A stretch of 61,936 bases of DNA from Mycobacterium sp. E1214. Lineage in GTDB: Bacteria > Actinomycetota > Actinomycetes > Mycobacteriales > Mycobacteriaceae. The DNA lies in NCBI RefSeq assembly GCF_001666755.1, contig NZ_LZJC01000098.1, positions 1-61,936 on the forward strand, read 5' to 3'. The notes under the pieces are model-generated. The model was not told the DNA's origin. It saw nothing but the letters and a program-made list of their open reading frames with translations, and did no database searches. Position 1 is the stretch's first letter. Each line of letters begins with the position of its first letter. The position numbers and the translations under genes are program-made. Shown one piece after another: positions 47,488 to 55,994 of the stretch.

Positions 47488-49197
47488 TCAGGCACCGATG
47501 CGCAGCGCGCCGGGCGCGGTGTCGGGCACCGCGGGGTGGGCCGGCAGCACCGGCCGGACCCGCACGTAGCCCGAGCCCAGCGGCGGGCGCGGGTCCGGCT
47601 CACCCTTGTTCGGCCACAGCGAGGTGGCCCGTTCGGCGAGCGCGGTGATGGTCAGCGACGGGTTGACGCCCAAGTTCGCGGTGATCGTCGAGCCGTCGAT
47701 GACGTGCAGCCCCGGATACCCGTGCATGCGGTGGTAGGGATCCACGACGCCGTCGGCGGCCGTCTCACCGATCACGCAGCCCCCGATGAAGTGCCCCGTC
47801 ATCGGGATGTCCGCCAGATCCGCCCAGGCGCCGCCGGCGATGCCGTCGAGGTGCTCGGCCGCGCGGCGGGCGACCTCGTGGCCGACCGGGATCCACGTCG
47901 GGTTCGGCTCCCCCACGCCCTGCCGCGTCACCATGCGCCGCCCGAACAGCCAGCGCCGGGTGCAGGTGGTCAGCGAATTGTCGTGGGTCTGCATCACCAG
48001 CAGGGGGATCGTCTGCTCCGACCAGTTTCGCGGGTTCAGCAGGCGGCGCAGGTCTTGGCGTTGGCGCGCAAGCTCTTTCAATCCCGTCCGCCAGCGCCGG
48101 CCGCCCTCGTGCAGGTTCGCCGAACCGTCGACCAGCACGGTGCCCAGCAACCCCATCAGGTTGGAGTCGTGCCCATAGCGGCACGGCTCCACGTGGGTGT
48201 GCTCGTCCGGATGGATCGAGGAGGTGATCGCGACGCCCTCCGAGTAGTCCACGTCGTCGCCGCGTGCCCGCACCGCCAGGATCGCCTCGGAGTTGGTGCG
48301 CGACAACTCGCCCAGGCGCGGCGAGACGTTCGGCAGGCTGCCGCGGTCGCGCAGCCGGTGCAGCAACCGTTGGGTCCCCAGCGCGGCGGCCGAGAACACG
48401 ACCTGCTCGGCGGTGAACGTGCGGCGGCCCCGGCGCAGCTTGCCCCCGGTGCGACGCGTCGCGACGTCGTACCCGCCACCCGGGCGGGGCCGCACGTCGA
48501 CCACCGTGGTCAGCGGATGTACACTCGCGCCGAGCTTTTCGGCCAGGTACAGGTAGTTCTTGACCAACGTGTTCTTGGCGTTGTGCCGACACCCCGTCAT
48601 GCATTCCCCGCAGTGCCGGCACGCGTTGCGATCCGGCCCGGCCCCGCCGAAGTAGGGGTCGCCGACCGGGGCGCCCGGGGCGGCCAGCTCACCGTCGGCG
48701 CCGGTGAAGCACACCCCGACCCGGGTGGCGTGGAAGGTGTCCGCGACGCCGAGATCGGTGGCCACCTGCAGCATCACCTTGTCCGACGGCGTCGTTCGCG
48801 GGTAGGTCTCGACGCCGAGCATCCGGGAGGCCTGGCTGTAACAGGGCGCCAGCTCGTCCTTCCAGTCCGTGATCGTGCTCCAGCGCGGGTCGGCGTAGAA
48901 CGGGTCGCCGGGCTCGTAGAGGGTGTTCGCGTAGACCAGCGAGCCCCCGCCCACGCCCGCGCCGCTGAGCACGACGGCGTCGGACAGGACGTCGATGCGC
49001 TGGATGCCGTAACAGCCGACGGCGGGCCGGAAAAGGTAATCCCTGATGTGCCAACTGTTTTTAGCCAGGTCCTGGTCGCGGAACCGGCGGCCCGCCTCCA
49101 GCACGCCGACGCGGTACCCCTTTTCGCTCAGGCGCAGCGCCGTGACGCTTCCCCCGAAGCCGGACCCGATCACCAGCACGTCGTAGTCGAACGTCAC
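47488..49197 (-). CDS. ChoD-like GMC oxidoreductase
   Basis: This 569-residue flavoprotein has the FAD motif VIGSGFGGSVTALRLSEKGY, GAGVGGGSLVYANTL, and the C-terminal GMC_oxred_C block with NLGVNPSLTITALAER. It is close to M. tuberculosis ChoD (Rv3409c), including its cysteine-rich insert CRHCGECMTGCRHNAKN, a ferredoxin-like pattern. ChoD is annotated as cholesterol oxidase, but its true substrate is uncertain. GTG start overlaps the monooxygenase stop by 4 bp. Confidence 0.87.
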   Translation of the reverse strand: MTFDYDVLVIGSGFGGSVTALRLSEKGYRVGVLEAGRRFRDQDLAKNSWHIRDYLFRPAVGCYGIQRIDVLSDAVVLSGAGVGGGSLVYANTLYEPGDPFYADPRWSTITDWKDELAPCYSQASRMLGVETYPRTTPSDKVMLQVATDLGVADTFHATRVGVCFTGADGELAAPGAPVGDPYFGGAGPDRNACRHCGECMTGCRHNAKNTLVKNYLYLAEKLGASVHPLTTVVDVRPRPGGGYDVATRRTGGKLRRGRRTFTAEQVVFSAAALGTQRLLHRLRDRGSLPNVSPRLGELSRTNSEAILAVRARGDDVDYSEGVAITSSIHPDEHTHVEPCRYGHDSNLMGLLGTVLVDGSANLHEGGRRWRTGLKELARQRQDLRRLLNPRNWSEQTIPLLVMQTHDNSLTTCTRRWLFGRRMVTRQGVGEPNPTWIPVGHEVARRAAEHLDGIAGGAWADLADIPMTGHFIGGCVIGETAADGVVDPYHRMHGYPGLHVIDGSTITANLGVNPSLTITALAERATSLWPNKGEPDPRPPLGSGYVRVRPVLPAHPAVPDTAPGALRIGA

Positions 49198-50687
49198 GCG
49201 TTGACCCCCTCGGCGACTCGCCGCGGCCGTACCTCGACGTAATCCGCGAGATTCACTGTGTCGGTGCGGCGCTGATATTCGCGCACCAGCCCGGGCCAGT
49301 TGGTGGTGACGCGGCCCGAGGCGGTGCGATACCAGGAGTCGCAGGTGGTCCACACCCCGGAATCCAGACGGGACTGCACGTCGGTGTCGTAGGCCTGCTC
49401 GACGGTGTCCCGAATCTCCAACGCTCGCAGCTCATTTGAGCGGCTGAGCCGTTCGGTGATCTGCCGGATGTAGCGGGCCTGCTGCTCCATCATCAGGATG
49501 ATCGAACTGGTGCCGAGGTTGGTGTTCGGGCCGTAGATGAGGAACATGTTCGGGAAGCCCGGCACGGACATGCCGAGGTGCGCCCGGGCCCCCTCCGCCC
49601 ACTCGCCGTGCAGGTCGCGCCCGTCGCGCCCGGTGATCGTCATCGGCGCCAGGAATTCGGTGGCCTTGAACCCGGTGCCGTAGATGATGACGTCCACCTC
49701 GTGCAGCCGTCCGTCGGCGGTGCGCACGCCCGTCGCCGTCACCTCGGCGATGGGCTCGGTCTGTACGGCGACGTTCTCCTTGGCCAGGGCCGGATACCAG
49801 TCGCTGCTGAACAACACCCGCTTGCAGCCCACCGGGTAATCGGGGGTGAGCTTGGCCCGCAGCACCGGGTCCTTGACGTGCCACTTCAAGTTCAGCGACG
49901 CGAGCACCCCCACCAGGCGGGCCAGCAGCGCCACCCTGGTCAGGGCGAGACCGAAGAACTCCGAGATCTGCCAGATCAGGCCCCGCATCGCGGCGGCGAA
50001 CACCGGCACCTTCGCGAAGGCGGCGTGGTGCGCGCCGGTGTAGGCCCGGTCGGGCTTGGGGATGACGTACGGCGCCGACCGCTGGAAAACGGTGACGCGC
50101 CGCGCGGTTTCGCGGATCCGCGGAACGAACTGGATGGCGGACGCCCCGGTGCCGAGGACCGCGATTCGCTTGCCGGCCAAGTCGACGTCGTGACGCCACT
50201 GCGCCGAGTGAAACGACGGCCCCGCGAACGTGTCCAGCCCCGGGATGGCCGGCAGCGACGGTCGCGACAGCTGGCCCACCGCGGGCACCAGCACGTCGGC
50301 TTCGTAGTTTTCGCCGCCCGCGGTCGCCACCCGCCAGGTGGCGGTGTCCTCGTCGTACTGCGCCGAGGTCACCTCCACCCCGGTGCGCACCAGGTCGCGC
50401 AGCCCGAACCGGTCGGCCGTGTCGTGGATATAGCCGAGGATGTCGGGCTGCTCGGCGTAGCGCCGGCCCCAGTCGGTTTTCCGCGCGAACGAATAGGAAT
50501 ACAGGTTCGACGGGACGTCACACGCGGCGCCGGGGTAGGTGTTCTCCCGCCAGACGCCGCCGATGTCGTCGGCCTTCTCCAGCACCGTCACCTCGGCGAG
50601 GCCGTCCTTGGAGAGCTCGTAGGCGGCGGCGAGGCCGCCGAAGCCGGCCCCGATCACCAGTACGCGAGGACGAGTCGTGGAAGTCAT
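49194..50687 (-). CDS. Baeyer-Villiger-type flavin monooxygenase
   Basis: This 497-residue class B flavoprotein monooxygenase has an FAD site (VIGAGFGGLAAAYEL), an NADPH site (VLGTGASAIQFVP) and FAGPSFHSAQW in place of the canonical FxGxxxHxxxW/P fingerprint of Baeyer-Villiger enzymes. It would insert oxygen next to a ketone to give an ester or lactone. The ATG at 50687 gives MTSTTRPRVLVIG. It is the fifth gene of a minus-strand run, 100 bp after the AraC-type gene. Confidence 0.88.
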   Translation of the reverse strand: MTSTTRPRVLVIGAGFGGLAAAYELSKDGLAEVTVLEKADDIGGVWRENTYPGAACDVPSNLYSYSFARKTDWGRRYAEQPDILGYIHDTADRFGLRDLVRTGVEVTSAQYDEDTATWRVATAGGENYEADVLVPAVGQLSRPSLPAIPGLDTFAGPSFHSAQWRHDVDLAGKRIAVLGTGASAIQFVPRIRETARRVTVFQRSAPYVIPKPDRAYTGAHHAAFAKVPVFAAAMRGLIWQISEFFGLALTRVALLARLVGVLASLNLKWHVKDPVLRAKLTPDYPVGCKRVLFSSDWYPALAKENVAVQTEPIAEVTATGVRTADGRLHEVDVIIYGTGFKATEFLAPMTITGRDGRDLHGEWAEGARAHLGMSVPGFPNMFLIYGPNTNLGTSSIILMMEQQARYIRQITERLSRSNELRALEIRDTVEQAYDTDVQSRLDSGVWTTCDSWYRTASGRVTTNWPGLVREYQRRTDTVNLADYVEVRPRRVAEGVNA

Positions 50688-50787
50688 ACGTCCAACGTAG
50701 GGGCTGGTCGCGGCTCGGCGGCAGCCAATTGCGGTCGCGAAATCCAGGATTCCGGCCACGCTGCCGGCGCGCCCGGCCGCCGAAAGC

Positions 50788-51864
50788 TCACACCGCCAGC
50801 GGCCGCGCGCGCGGCGCCACCGAGCGCTGATAGCGCGCCGGGGTGGTGCCCGTCCAGCGCTTGAACGCCGCGATGAAACTGGTCGCCTCGGCGTAGCCGA
50901 GCCGCAGCGCGACGTCCTCGACCGTCAGCGCGCCCGTCGCCAACAGCTCCTCGGCGAGGACGCGGTGCACCTCCTCGGCCAGCTCCCGAAAGCTCGTGTT
51001 CTCCTCGGCCAGCCGGCGCCGCAGCGTCCGCTCGCTCATCGCCAGCTGCCGGGCGATGCCCGCGATCGTGTGCGGTTCGCCGTCGATGGAGGCGAGCCGG
51101 TCGCGGACCTGCCGGGCCACGCCGGTGCGGGCCCGGCGGGTCTCCAGCAACGCCTGGCACTGCTGCTCGCACATGGCCACGCTCAGCTCGCTGGCGCGGG
51201 GCAGCCGGTTGCTCAGCAACGCCGCCGGAAAGCTCGCCGCGTTCACCGGCGCGCCGTAGGTGGGCGTCACGCCGAACACGTCCCGGGCCGCGGCGTCGCC
51301 CGAAGACGGTGCGGGGCCGCTGAATTCGATCGCCGTGAACGGGACCGGGCTGCCCAGCAGCTCGGCCATCACCTTGGCGATCGCGGTCAGGTCCCGGCGC
51401 ACCAGGAATTGCGCCACCGGGCCGGTCAGGTCGGGCAGGTCCAGGCGGATGGCCGCCACCGGCCCGTCGACCGTGACGCTGGGCAGGCAGAAGCCGTAGC
51501 TGAGCTCGTAGTAGCGGGCCGCGAACCGCACGGCGTCGCCCAGCGTCGAACTGGTCAGGCACGCGAAGCCGAAGATGCCGAGCGACCCGACGTGGTAGCT
51601 GCCGCCCACTCGCATGCCCAGCTGCGTGGCCTCCCCGGCCAGCCGGGTGACCAGGTTGGTCGCGACGGTCAGCTCCTGGCGCCCGAGGATGGTCCGGTCG
51701 TGGTCGTGCAGGTCGGCCTCCGACAGGCCGGAGCCGTCCAGCACGTCGCCGGCGGCCAGGCCGTTGCGGCAACCGAAGTCGGTCATCAGGACGACGCTGG
51801 CCATGTTGCGCGGGAAATCCCAGTGCGACACCTGCTGCCCGGCGAACACCTGCACGTCGTCCAT
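50788..51864 (-). CDS. AraC-family regulator with arabinose-binding-like N-domain
   Basis: This 358-residue protein has a C-terminal AraC HTH (IAGIARQLAMSERTLRRRLAEENTSF and VEDVALRLGYAEATSFIAAFKRWTGTTPARYQ) and an N-terminal Arabinose_bd-type ligand domain. It lies within the catabolic-looking operon, 7 bp after the SMP-30-like gene, so it is probably an autogenous activator. The pairing of an AraC regulator and a BVMO is reminiscent of virS-mymA in M. tuberculosis. Confidence 0.86.
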   Translation of the reverse strand: MDDVQVFAGQQVSHWDFPRNMASVVLMTDFGCRNGLAAGDVLDGSGLSEADLHDHDRTILGRQELTVATNLVTRLAGEATQLGMRVGGSYHVGSLGIFGFACLTSSTLGDAVRFAARYYELSYGFCLPSVTVDGPVAAIRLDLPDLTGPVAQFLVRRDLTAIAKVMAELLGSPVPFTAIEFSGPAPSSGDAAARDVFGVTPTYGAPVNAASFPAALLSNRLPRASELSVAMCEQQCQALLETRRARTGVARQVRDRLASIDGEPHTIAGIARQLAMSERTLRRRLAEENTSFRELAEEVHRVLAEELLATGALTVEDVALRLGYAEATSFIAAFKRWTGTTPARYQRSVAPRARPLAV

Positions 51865-51871
51865 CGGCGGA

Positions 51872-52882
51872 TCAGCTTGCCGGCAACCGGATCTGCACGA
51901 TGTCGGAGGCGTGCAGCCCGCCCGCCACCACCACGCCGTTGCGCTCGGCGACACTGGTGACGAAGTCGTAGGAGCCGTCCTCGCTGCGCAGGTCGTGGAC
52001 CAGCCGCCCTTGGAGGTCGAAGGCCATGACCCAGGCGATCGGCGTGGCCTTGGGCCGCACGGCGGTCGGCAGGTTCCACAGCACCGTCCGCAGGAACCCC
52101 GGGCGCGGCAGCAGCCTGTCGAGCAGCGCGTTGCGCGGGGCGGCGACCGCCACCCAGATCAGCCCGTCGCTGCCGAGGCTGATGTTGTCCGGCAACCCGG
52201 GCAGGTTTTCGACGAGCGGCTCGACGCTGCTGGTCTTGGCGCCGGTCAGCCAATACCGGCTCACGCGGTAGCCCTCGGTCTCGGCGAACAGCAGGTGCGA
52301 TTCGTCGGGCGCCAGGGCCAGCCCGTTGGCGAACTTGAGGCCGTCGCGCAAGACGGTGACCACCCCGTCGGCGTCCAGGCGCACCAACAGCCCCGTGCAG
52401 GAGTGCTCGAAGACGTCGCCGAGGTAGTGCTGCAGGTCCCAGCGGCGGCTGGAGACGGTGAACCAGATCGTGCCGTCGGCGCCGTCGACGACGTTGCTGG
52501 CGAAGCGCAGCGGGGCGCCGGCGACGTGATCGACGAGGACGCGCACGCCGCCGTCGGGCGACATCCGCAGCAGACCGCGGTCGTGATCGCAGATCAGCAC
52601 CGAGCCGTCGCGGCCGGGCTGCAAGCCGAGCGGCCGCCCCCCGGTGCGACCCACCAGGGTGCGCCGGCCCGTGGCCGGATCGATGCGCACGATGCTGCCG
52701 TCGGCCAAGCCGGTCAGCACTAGGCCGTCCCGGTCGAAGATGACGTCCTCGGGCCCCTCGCCGCCGGTGGGAAATCGGCGCGTGATGGCGAAGGGGGCGG
52801 TGCGGTCGGTGCGGCCCTGCTCGGGCGGGGCCGGCGGGGGCGTCCAGGATCCGGTCTTGAGAATCCGGCGGGCCTGCGTCAC
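51872..52882 (-). CDS. SMP-30/strictosidine synthase-like beta-propeller hydrolase
   Basis: This 336-residue protein has the six-bladed propeller pattern of SMP-30/Str_synth enzymes: GPEDVIFDRDGLVLTGLADG, FASNVVDGADGTIWFT, LKFANGLALAPDES and LPDNISLGSDGLIWVA. Members hydrolyse lactones or phosphotriesters with a bound metal. Beside a Baeyer-Villiger enzyme, a lactonase role is the natural guess. The GTG at 52882 overlaps the SDR stop (GTGA). Confidence 0.83.
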   Translation of the reverse strand: MTQARRILKTGSWTPPPAPPEQGRTDRTAPFAITRRFPTGGEGPEDVIFDRDGLVLTGLADGSIVRIDPATGRRTLVGRTGGRPLGLQPGRDGSVLICDHDRGLLRMSPDGGVRVLVDHVAGAPLRFASNVVDGADGTIWFTVSSRRWDLQHYLGDVFEHSCTGLLVRLDADGVVTVLRDGLKFANGLALAPDESHLLFAETEGYRVSRYWLTGAKTSSVEPLVENLPGLPDNISLGSDGLIWVAVAAPRNALLDRLLPRPGFLRTVLWNLPTAVRPKATPIAWVMAFDLQGRLVHDLRSEDGSYDFVTSVAERNGVVVAGGLHASDIVQIRLPAS

Positions 52883-53688
52883 TGCGGTTGACCCCCTTCG
52901 GGATTGGCGGCGCGCTCCTCGGCGCGGCGGATCTTGACCCCGGCGGCGAACATCTGCCGTTCGTAGAGCGGGCGGGCCAGCCGCTTGGTCCAGGCGGCCA
53001 CCCGCGCCTGGCGGTCGGGCAGCACCAGGAACTCCTTGCGTGCCACGGCCGCGACGACGCGGGCCGCGATGTCGTCGGCGCTGCGCGGCGCGCGGTCGAT
53101 CAGCTTGGCCGCCACCTGGTCGGCCATCGGGTCGCCGCCGCCCAGCGACGACGACAGGTTGCTGCGGAAGAACGACGGGCACACCACCGACACGTCGACG
53201 CCCCACGGGCGCAGTTCGTAGCGCAGGCTCTCCGAGAGCGCGACGACGGCGGCCTTACTCGCCGAATACGAGCTCATCGCCGCGGGGTGCACCAGCCCGG
53301 CGAGCGAGGCGACGTTGACGACGTGGCCGGCACCCTGCCGCTTGAACAGCGGCACCAAGGCGCGGCAGCCGTTGACCGCGCCGAGCACGTTGATCCTCAG
53401 CACCCTGTCCCAGTGGTCGTCGTCGACGTGGTCGATGCGCCCACCGGCGGCGATGCCGGCGTTGTTGACCAGCACATCGAGCCCGCCGAACTCGCCGGCG
53501 ACGCGCTCGGCCGCGGCGGCCCAATCCGCGGCGGAGCTGATGTCCAGGCGTTGGTAGAACGCCCCCGGCGGCGGGGCCGCCGGCTCGGCGAGATCGGCGA
53601 TGAGCACGCGGGCGCCGGCCCGGGCATAGCGGGCGGCCAGGGCGGCTCCGAGGCCGGACGAACCGCCGGTGATCAGCACGCGCGTCAT
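52879..53688 (-). CDS. Short-chain dehydrogenase/reductase
   Basis: This 269-residue classical SDR has TGGSSGLG near 8-15, VNNAG, the catalytic Ser (NVASLAG) and the YSASK Tyr-Lys pair. It would oxidise an alcohol to a ketone or the reverse. Substrate is unknown. It overlaps both flanking genes by 4 bp (ATGA with the acyl-CoA dehydrogenase), which makes cotranslation likely. Confidence 0.87.
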   Translation of the reverse strand: MTRVLITGGSSGLGAALAARYARAGARVLIADLAEPAAPPPGAFYQRLDISSAADWAAAAERVAGEFGGLDVLVNNAGIAAGGRIDHVDDDHWDRVLRINVLGAVNGCRALVPLFKRQGAGHVVNVASLAGLVHPAAMSSYSASKAAVVALSESLRYELRPWGVDVSVVCPSFFRSNLSSSLGGGDPMADQVAAKLIDRAPRSADDIAARVVAAVARKEFLVLPDRQARVAAWTKRLARPLYERQMFAAGVKIRRAEERAANPEGGQPQ

Positions 53689-54950
53689 CGGCTGGCCCCG
53701 TGCTTGCCGAGTTCCACCCGCGCGATGACGTTCTTGTGGACCTCGTCGGGGCCGTCGGCCAGCCGCACCGCCCGGGCGGCGGTCCAGGCGCCGGAGAGCG
53801 GGAAGTCGCTCGACATCCCGCCGCCGCCGTGGATCTGCATGGCGAAATCGATGACCTGCTGGGCCACGTTCGGGGCGGCCACCTTGATCGCGCTGACCTC
53901 GCTAAGCGCGCCGAGCGGTCCGACCGTGTCGAGCTTGTACGCGGCGTCGAGGATGAGCAGCCGCGTCGAGTCGATCGCGATCCTGGCCTCGGCCACCCGT
54001 TCCCGGTTGCCGCCCAGGTTGATGAGCGGCTTGCCGAACGCCGTTCGGGCCAGGCCGCGCTCGCAGGCCAGGTGCAGCGCCCGCTCGGCCAGCCCGACCA
54101 TCCGCATGGCGTGATGCACCCGGCCGGGCCCCAGCCGGCCCTGCGCGATCTCGAACGCGCGCCCGGGGCCGGCGATGACGTTGTCCAGCGGCACCCGCAC
54201 GTCGGTGAACGACACCTCGCCGTGCCCGAACGGCTCGTCCAAGAAGCCCATGGTGTCCAGCATCCGCTCCACCTTGACGCCCGGGGCGTCGCGCGGGACC
54301 AGCACCATCGAGTGCCGCGCGTACTTGCCCGCCTGCGGGTCGGTGAGGCCCATGACGATCAGGACGGCGCAGTCGGGATGCCCGATCCCGGTGGTCCACC
54401 ATTTGCGGCCGTTGATCACCACCTGGTCGCCGTCGACCACGGCGGTCAGCTGCATGTTGGTGGCGTCGGAGGACGCCACGTCGGGTTCGGTCATCGCGAA
54501 GGCCGTGCGGACGTCCCCCGCGAGCAGCGGTTCGAGCCACCGCGCCCGTTGCCGCTCGCTGCCGTAGCGCAACAGCACCTCGGCGTTGCCGGAATCCGGT
54601 GCGTTGCAGTTGAATACGTACGGCGCCAAGAAGGACCAGCCCGTCGCCTCGGCGATCGGGGCGTAGTCGACGTTGCTCAGCCCGGCGCCGCCGCGGGTGC
54701 CGAACTGCTGGGCGTAGGCGCCCTCGTGGCCGGCCGGCAGGAACATATTCCACAGGCCTCGGGCCCGGGCCTCGCGGCGCAGGGCGTGCACCTCCTCGGG
54801 CACCTGCCACAGGTCGGCGCCACACCCGTCGCGGCGCGCCTCGAGCTGCCGGCGGTGCAGCGCCTCCTCGACCGGCAGAATTTCGTCGGCGACGAACGCC
54901 CGCACCTCGTCGGCCAGCTCGGCCGCGCGCGGGGAAACAGACAGATCCAT
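53685..54950 (-). CDS. Acyl-CoA dehydrogenase (ACAD10/11-like)
   Basis: This 421-residue flavoprotein has FAMTEPDVASSDATNM, GRKWWTTG, TRLLILDAAYKLD and QIHGGGGMSSDFPL. The layout is that of the long ACAD10/ACAD11-like group, which act on long or branched acyl-CoA. It is the first gene of the operon. Promoter elements are not obvious in the 189-bp divergent gap upstream. No internal truncation is seen. Confidence 0.87.
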   Translation of the reverse strand: MDLSVSPRAAELADEVRAFVADEILPVEEALHRRQLEARRDGCGADLWQVPEEVHALRREARARGLWNMFLPAGHEGAYAQQFGTRGGAGLSNVDYAPIAEATGWSFLAPYVFNCNAPDSGNAEVLLRYGSERQRARWLEPLLAGDVRTAFAMTEPDVASSDATNMQLTAVVDGDQVVINGRKWWTTGIGHPDCAVLIVMGLTDPQAGKYARHSMVLVPRDAPGVKVERMLDTMGFLDEPFGHGEVSFTDVRVPLDNVIAGPGRAFEIAQGRLGPGRVHHAMRMVGLAERALHLACERGLARTAFGKPLINLGGNRERVAEARIAIDSTRLLILDAAYKLDTVGPLGALSEVSAIKVAAPNVAQQVIDFAMQIHGGGGMSSDFPLSGAWTAARAVRLADGPDEVHKNVIARVELGKHGASR

Positions 54951-55139
54951 GCCCTCGACGGTATGCCCTGACCGGCCGTAGCCAGCCGGCTAGTCCGTTG
55001 GTGTCCGCGGGTCACCCTGACGGGCGGTCATTCGACTGCATGGGCGCGCACTGCCGCCCGTACCGCGACGACGTTCTGCGCCGCGCCGTAGCGGGCCTAG
55101 GCTCTCGGGGAAACCCCTCGATCGTAGGAGACAGTCACG
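54951..55139. promoter_or_regulatory. Divergent control region, ACAD operon and mycofactocin-type SDR
   Basis: This 189-bp gap must hold start signals for both directions. On the plus strand ttctgc and taggct are 18 nt apart just upstream of the SDR, a weak SigA-type pair. AGGAG stands 9-10 nt before the SDR ATG. No clear operator palindrome for the AraC regulator was found. Confidence 0.35.
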
Positions 55140-55985
55140 ATGACGAAAGCCGTTGGCAGAGTCGCCGGCAAGGTCGCGTTCATCACCGGCGCCGCGCGCG
55201 GCCAAGGCCGAGAGCACGCCGTCCGCCTCGCCGAGGAGGGCGCCGACATCATCGCCGTGGACCTCTGCGGCGACGTCGACGGCGTCATCTACCCGGGAGC
55301 GACCGAGGCCGACCTCGACGAGACCGCGACGCTGGTCGAGAAGTCGGGGCGGCGCATCGTGGCCGCCAAGGCCGACGTCCGAGACGTCGCCGGTCTGCGC
55401 GATGCGCTGCAGCGGGGCGTCGACGAGTTGGGCCGTCCCGACGTCGTGATCGCCAACGCCGGCATCAGCGGCAGCCCCGCGCCCGCCGCGCTGATCGAAG
55501 AGACGGCCTGGCAGACGATGCTCGACATCAATCTCACCGGGGTCTGGCACACCATCAAGGTGGCGGTGCCGCACATGTCCGACGGGCGCGGCGGCTCCAT
55601 CATCCTGGTGAGCTCCATGCTGGGGCTGCGCGGCGGCGGGTACATGGCCCACTACGCCTCGGCGAAGCACGGCGTCGTCGGGCTGATGAATTCTCTGGCG
55701 AACGAGCTTGCGCCCCAGCTGATTCGGGTCAACTCGATCCATCCCGGCAACATCCGCACGCCGATGATCGACAACGAGCCGTTCCACCGCACGCTGCGGC
55801 CGGACCTGCCCGAACCCACCATGGACGACACGGCGGCGGTGCTCGGGCACTTCCACATGCTGCCGGTGCCGGTCATCGAGGCGCGCGCCGTCAGCAATGC
55901 GGTGCTGTTCCTCGCCTCGGACGAGGCGCAGTACATCACCGGCGCGGCGTTGCCGATCGACGCGGGTGCCACCGCGAAGTTCTGA
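55140..55985 (+). CDS. Mycofactocin-coupled SDR (nicotinoprotein type)
   Basis: This 281-residue SDR starts with VAGKVAFITGAARGQGREHAV and continues RLAEEGADIIAVDLC. That is the hallmark of the mycofactocin-associated subfamily (carveol dehydrogenase type), with YASAK as the catalytic pair. These enzymes keep NAD tightly bound and pass electrons to the peptide-derived cofactor mycofactocin. The cofactor genes are not in the window. It is divergent from the ACAD operon and convergent with desA3, ending 9 bp from it. Confidence 0.88.
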   Translation: MTKAVGRVAGKVAFITGAARGQGREHAVRLAEEGADIIAVDLCGDVDGVIYPGATEADLDETATLVEKSGRRIVAAKADVRDVAGLRDALQRGVDELGRPDVVIANAGISGSPAPAALIEETAWQTMLDINLTGVWHTIKVAVPHMSDGRGGSIILVSSMLGLRGGGYMAHYASAKHGVVGLMNSLANELAPQLIRVNSIHPGNIRTPMIDNEPFHRTLRPDLPEPTMDDTAAVLGHFHMLPVPVIEARAVSNAVLFLASDEAQYITGAALPIDAGATAKF

Positions 55986-55994
55986 CGCGAACTT

